DNA from: UMGS1370 sp963557065
GTDB lineage: Bacteria; Bacillota; Clostridia; Lachnospirales; Lachnospiraceae
Direction: 5' to 3'
Assembly (NCBI GenBank): GCA_963557065.1
Contig: CAUWCT010000093.1
Span: 1-7,354, forward strand
DNA: 7,354 nucleotides
Shown: positions 5,598-7,354 of the stretch, piece by piece
Layout: each line of letters starts with the position of its first letter
Position numbering within the stretch: the first letter of the stretch is position 1
Notes under the pieces: generated by a model
The model's database searches: none
The model's input: the letters and a program-made list of their open reading frames with translations, nothing else
What the model was told of the DNA's origin: nothing
Program-made: the position numbers and the translations under genes

Positions 5598-5886
5598 AAC
5601 ATAACTTTAAAGCATGACGCTCATTGTAATAATCCAGACAGCTAACGATTCCTTCCCTTGTTAAAACTTTTTTGGATGTAGCACTTACTACACACGTCTT
5701 AGTGGCTACTCAATAGTAGCGGTCTCCGCAATACGCTGTGTTTCTCGCCAAGCCTTTTCCGATTCCTAACTTCTGCAAGCCCCATTGCCGTTTCTTCGGT
5801 ACTTTCCACTGTTTCCAGATGATAATCCGAAGCCTTGTCCTTAAATGTGCGTCAATCTCTGCCATTGCTGTTTTCACAGTGGAGTT
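5596..5886 (-). pseudogene. ltrA: Group II intron reverse transcriptase/maturase, C-terminal relic
   Basis: The minus-strand frame reads STVKTAMAEIDAHLRTRLR and then IIIWKQWKVPKKRQWGLQKLG, the conserved maturase (GIIM) domain with its RxRxxxWKQWK motif, followed by TAYCGDRYY, a TGA at 5710-5712, and an open frame ending in LDYYNERHALKLC and a stop at 5596-5598. In the family a Trp is expected after YY, so TGG to TGA is the likely lesion. Only about 95 residues of a protein of about 400-600 remain; the polymerase domain is gone. The final stop overlaps the start of the domain V-like hairpin, as expected for such introns. Product inactive. Confidence 0.82.
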
Positions 5887-6059
5887 ATGTCAATACTTTG
5901 GACACAAAAAGCTGAAAGACTATGCCATCTTTTGTATACTGGCTTCCACCTTCTTTTAGAACGTAGATATAGGTAATATCAGTACTTTTGCCATAGCCGC
6001 TGAACCCGCTTCAGGCTGCAAGGAACGCCCTCGCTGTTTAAGAAGCGGCAGATTTTAAC
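5885..6059 (-). pseudogene. Probable IS3-family transposase fragments
   Basis: Two overlapping minus-strand frames look like pieces of one protein. Frame A (6059 to 5979) reads VKICRFLNSEGVPCSLKRV then QRLWQKY and stop, like the IS3 OrfB segment with KRVxRLM. Frame B (5992 to 5885) reads GKSTDITYIYVLKEG and GSQYTKDG, resembling the TDITYI and SDxGSQYT segments around the first two catalytic Asp residues, which are normally about 60 residues apart. This suggests at least two internal deletions and a frameshift. Only short motifs support it, so another origin is possible. Confidence 0.4.
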
Positions 6060-6060
6060 G

Positions 6061-6093
6061 CCCGTTATCGGCTATGATATAGCTGATAACGGG
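6061..6093 (-). terminator. Strong hairpin after the RhuM gene, possible terminator
   Basis: CCCGTTATC (6061-6069) and GATAACGGG (6085-6093) are perfect 9-base arms, and inside them GCTAT/ATAGC forms 5 more pairs. The hairpin begins 11 bases after the rhuM stop. On the minus strand no T-tract follows (CGTTAAAATC); on the plus strand ATTTTCT follows. It may act in either direction or mark the edge of a mobile segment. Confidence 0.45.
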
Positions 6094-6104
6094 ATTTTCT
6101 GTCA

Positions 6105-7133
6105 TTAGTCATTTTTTTCTTCTGTGCTGGCAACAAGACGGTCAAAATCACTTTGATACAAACGGTCTTGTATTACACGGTACTGCTCAAATTCACTTTC
6201 CGCAAAGGCTTTTGCGATTGCGGCTGTAACTTTACCCTTGTTTTGCAAGATTTCCGCATCGTTGAATTGCAGGAACGCATCCAATTTGGAAGCCCAATCT
6301 GCCATCGTCATGGGAATATGCCGCCGTGCCTGTCTTGTAGCATAGTCCAGATACATCGTGACAATCTCGTTTAACTCTTGTATTTCGCTCTTAGATAAGT
6401 AATTCTTTGCAATCGACACATCTGCTTTTACGATTTTTCCATCAGGAGCGTTGCGCCATGAGGTTAATCCCATATGTTCTTTTGTGTGGTCTGCTCTTGC
6501 TACAATGACTTCCGCTGCGGTATTTCCGTGAACGGCATAGTGCATCTTATTCTGCACGGTCGCAAAGAAATTTTTCGTGATCTGGCTATCAAGGGAATAA
6601 TCGACGGCAGTAGCATAGATGTCTGTAATCTTTTGATAGAAACGGCGCTCACTAGCTCGAATTTCCTGTATCTCAGAAATTAAGTGTTCAAAATAATCCT
6701 CATCGAAGATTTGACCATTAATCAATCTACTCTTATCTAAAACATACCCTTGCTTCGCAAAGGTATCCAGCACTTTTGTTGCCCATTGCCTGAATTGTGT
6801 TGCCCTGCCGGAGTTGACACGGTAGCCAACGGCAATTATTGCAGATAGCGAATAAAACTTATATTGATAGGTTTTTCCGTTATCCGCAACTTGTGCAAAA
6901 TTTGCACAAGTTGATTCTTCGGACAATTCGCCGCTTTCATAGATGTTTTTCAAATGTTTTGTGACAACGCTTCTGTCCACATCGAAAAGCTGTCCAATCG
7001 CTTTTTGTGTCAGCCACACATCATGCTCCTGAACACGAACTTCAATCCCATCCTCGTGGGCATCTTTTGTAAATACAAGAAAATCCACCGTGCTGTTTCG
7101 AATCTGCAACTTTGTATTCTTGTTTTTAGCCAT
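6105..7133 (-). CDS. rhuM: RhuM family protein (virulence RhuM family)
   Basis: A 342-aa soluble protein named after a Salmonella pathogenicity island gene. Its biochemical role is not established, and it is common in prophages, integrative elements and defence-rich accessory regions. After a polar N-terminus, a helix-turn-helix-like segment TQKAIGQLFDVDRSVVTKHL (42-61) suggests DNA binding. It is followed by ESTCANFAQVADNGKTYQY (73-91), the family-typical YSLSAIIAVGYRVNSGRATQ (94-113) with FRQWAT, a helical middle, and a conserved C-terminal block (MHYAVHGNTAAEVI about 197-210; ARRHIPMTMADWASKLD about 269-285). The length is normal and no lesion is seen. GGTGAT (7139-7144) lies 5 bases before ATG. 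A zinc-ribbon remnant ends 17 bases upstream on the same strand. The gene sits amid decayed mobile DNA, so horizontal acquisition is likely. Confidence 0.88.
   Translation of the reverse strand: MAKNKNTKLQIRNSTVDFLVFTKDAHEDGIEVRVQEHDVWLTQKAIGQLFDVDRSVVTKHLKNIYESGELSEESTCANFAQVADNGKTYQYKFYSLSAIIAVGYRVNSGRATQFRQWATKVLDTFAKQGYVLDKSRLINGQIFDEDYFEHLISEIQEIRASERRFYQKITDIYATAVDYSLDSQITKNFFATVQNKMHYAVHGNTAAEVIVARADHTKEHMGLTSWRNAPDGKIVKADVSIAKNYLSKSEIQELNEIVTMYLDYATRQARRHIPMTMADWASKLDAFLQFNDAEILQNKGKVTAAIAKAFAESEFEQYRVIQDRLYQSDFDRLVASTEEKND
6887..6913. repeat. Near-perfect palindrome, 13-base arms, inside rhuM
   Basis: CAACTTGTGCAAA (6887-6899), a single central base, and TTTGCACAAGTTG (6901-6913) are exact reverse complements. 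It encodes about STCANFAQV of RhuM. As RNA it would form a 13-bp stem with almost no loop; as DNA it is a good dimer-binding site or cruciform. Part of the symmetry comes from the coded peptide. Confidence 0.85.
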
Positions 7134-7150
7134 TATGTATCACCATCCAA

Positions 7151-7354
7151 TCATTCCTTATCGGAGCTGTTTTTTCTCGCTCTGCTTTTGTAAACATTAT
7201 GCTTATTCTTACACTGAGGGCTACAAAATACAGTGCTTGGTCTTCTTGCAATAAAAGCTTTCGCACAATGTTTGCAAAGCTTAATCGGGTTTTCACTGTC
7301 TGATGTTGTATCATAAAAGTTGACACCCTATTCTCAAGGATTTTGATATATAAT
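7151..7354 (-). pseudogene. C-terminal part of a zinc-ribbon protein (DUF6076-like), interrupted, runs off the window
   Basis: The minus-strand frame NFYDTTSDSENPIKLCKHC, then AKAFIARRPSTVFCSPQCKN and KHNVYKSRARKNSSDKE, ends with TGA at 7151-7153. Four cysteines (CKHC and CSPQC) form a treble-clef/zinc-ribbon-like knuckle typical of the C-terminal ends of DUF6076-type proteins on Firmicute integrative elements. Upstream in the same frame are TAG (7328-7330) and TGA (7334-7336), with plausible coding sequence (IIYQNP) before them, and there is no start codon between TAG and the cysteine region. The simplest reading is a larger gene broken by two stops. A frameshifted or truncated gene is the alternative. 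An overlapping open frame (7126-7326) that starts at an ATG but lacks the cysteine motif is a shadow. Confidence 0.5.

Larger units (their letters stand above)
5530..5886 (-). mobile_element. Group II intron remnant, 3' end only
   Basis: Read on the minus strand, this holds the C-terminal part of the intron-encoded maturase, then a domain V-like 34-base hairpin, a domain VI-like hairpin with arms AGGGGAGA/TCTCCCCT (5537-5544 with 5551-5558), and a CTCGAT end near 5530, the usual order at an intron 3' end. Domains I-III, the reverse transcriptase catalytic part and the 5' end are missing. Recognisable similarity stops near 5886, where unrelated sequence begins. It cannot splice or move by itself. 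Confidence 0.7.
5441..6104. other. Accessory stretch with no intact gene; decayed mobile DNA
   Basis: No complete gene is supported here. From left to right: 5441-5529 holds no coding signal, only an imperfect inverted repeat TGGTACAAC/GTTGTTCCA (5460-5468 with 5503-5511); 5530-5886 is the 3' end of a group II intron on the minus strand; 5885-6059 is a probable fragmented IS3-type transposase; 6061-6093 is a strong hairpin. An open plus-strand frame at 5738-5959 is antisense to the maturase and transposase relics and is not a gene. Confidence 0.7.

Noticed and set aside
5738..5959. Plus-strand 73-codon frame in the accessory stretch.
   Set aside because: Antisense to recognisable maturase and transposase remnants; no initiation signals.
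7126..7326. Minus-strand ATG-start 66-codon frame overlapping the rhuM start.
   Set aside because: It is out of frame with the Cys4 zinc-ribbon sequence that occupies the same bases and has no family features.
1..7354. CRISPR array, tRNA, rRNA or replication origin.
   Set aside because: No regularly spaced repeats, cloverleaf, rRNA-like sequence, DnaA-box cluster or iteron series seen on either strand.

Overview
The window looks like chromosome of a gut-type Clostridia, probably Lachnospiraceae. This rests on moderate base composition, strong AGGAGG-type ribosome sites, the gene families present, and decayed group II intron, IS and zinc-ribbon sequence of the kind common in Firmicute integrative elements. 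Genus cannot be read from the sequence.

Left part (1-1981, minus strand): an RpiR-type sugar-phosphate-sensing regulator lies upstream of a PfkB-family 1-phosphofructokinase, which has its own good promoter (TTGACG-17-TATGAT). Two near-identical 13-bp AT-rich motifs flank that promoter and could be the regulator's operators. This is a small sugar-phosphate regulator/kinase unit.

Middle (2018-5440, plus strand): a strong promoter drives a long leader, then mgtE (Mg2+ channel/transporter) and a CPA-type K+/H+ antiporter with two RCK_C-like domains at its C-terminus. The two genes are 10 bases apart and form an operon for cation homeostasis. The leader of about 315 bases is the most unusual part. 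It holds a well-signalled 28-codon ORF whose start codon is the 5' arm of an intrinsic terminator, a competing antiterminator hairpin, a second long-range terminator, and two pairs of interchangeable complementary segments, the last of which covers the mgtE start. I do not see the conserved core of the M-box Mg2+ riboswitch, so this looks like a different, leader-peptide-type attenuator.

Right part (5441-7354, minus-strand signals): accessory DNA with no intact gene until 6105. It contains the 3' remnant of a group II intron (maturase C-terminus with an in-frame stop, then domain V- and VI-like folds), a probable fragmented IS3-type transposase, a strong hairpin, an intact RhuM-family gene with a 13-bp-arm palindrome inside it, and the C-terminal part of a zinc-ribbon protein that seems broken by stop codons and runs off the window. 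The boundary between core and accessory DNA falls just after the antiporter terminator, roughly 5441-5530.
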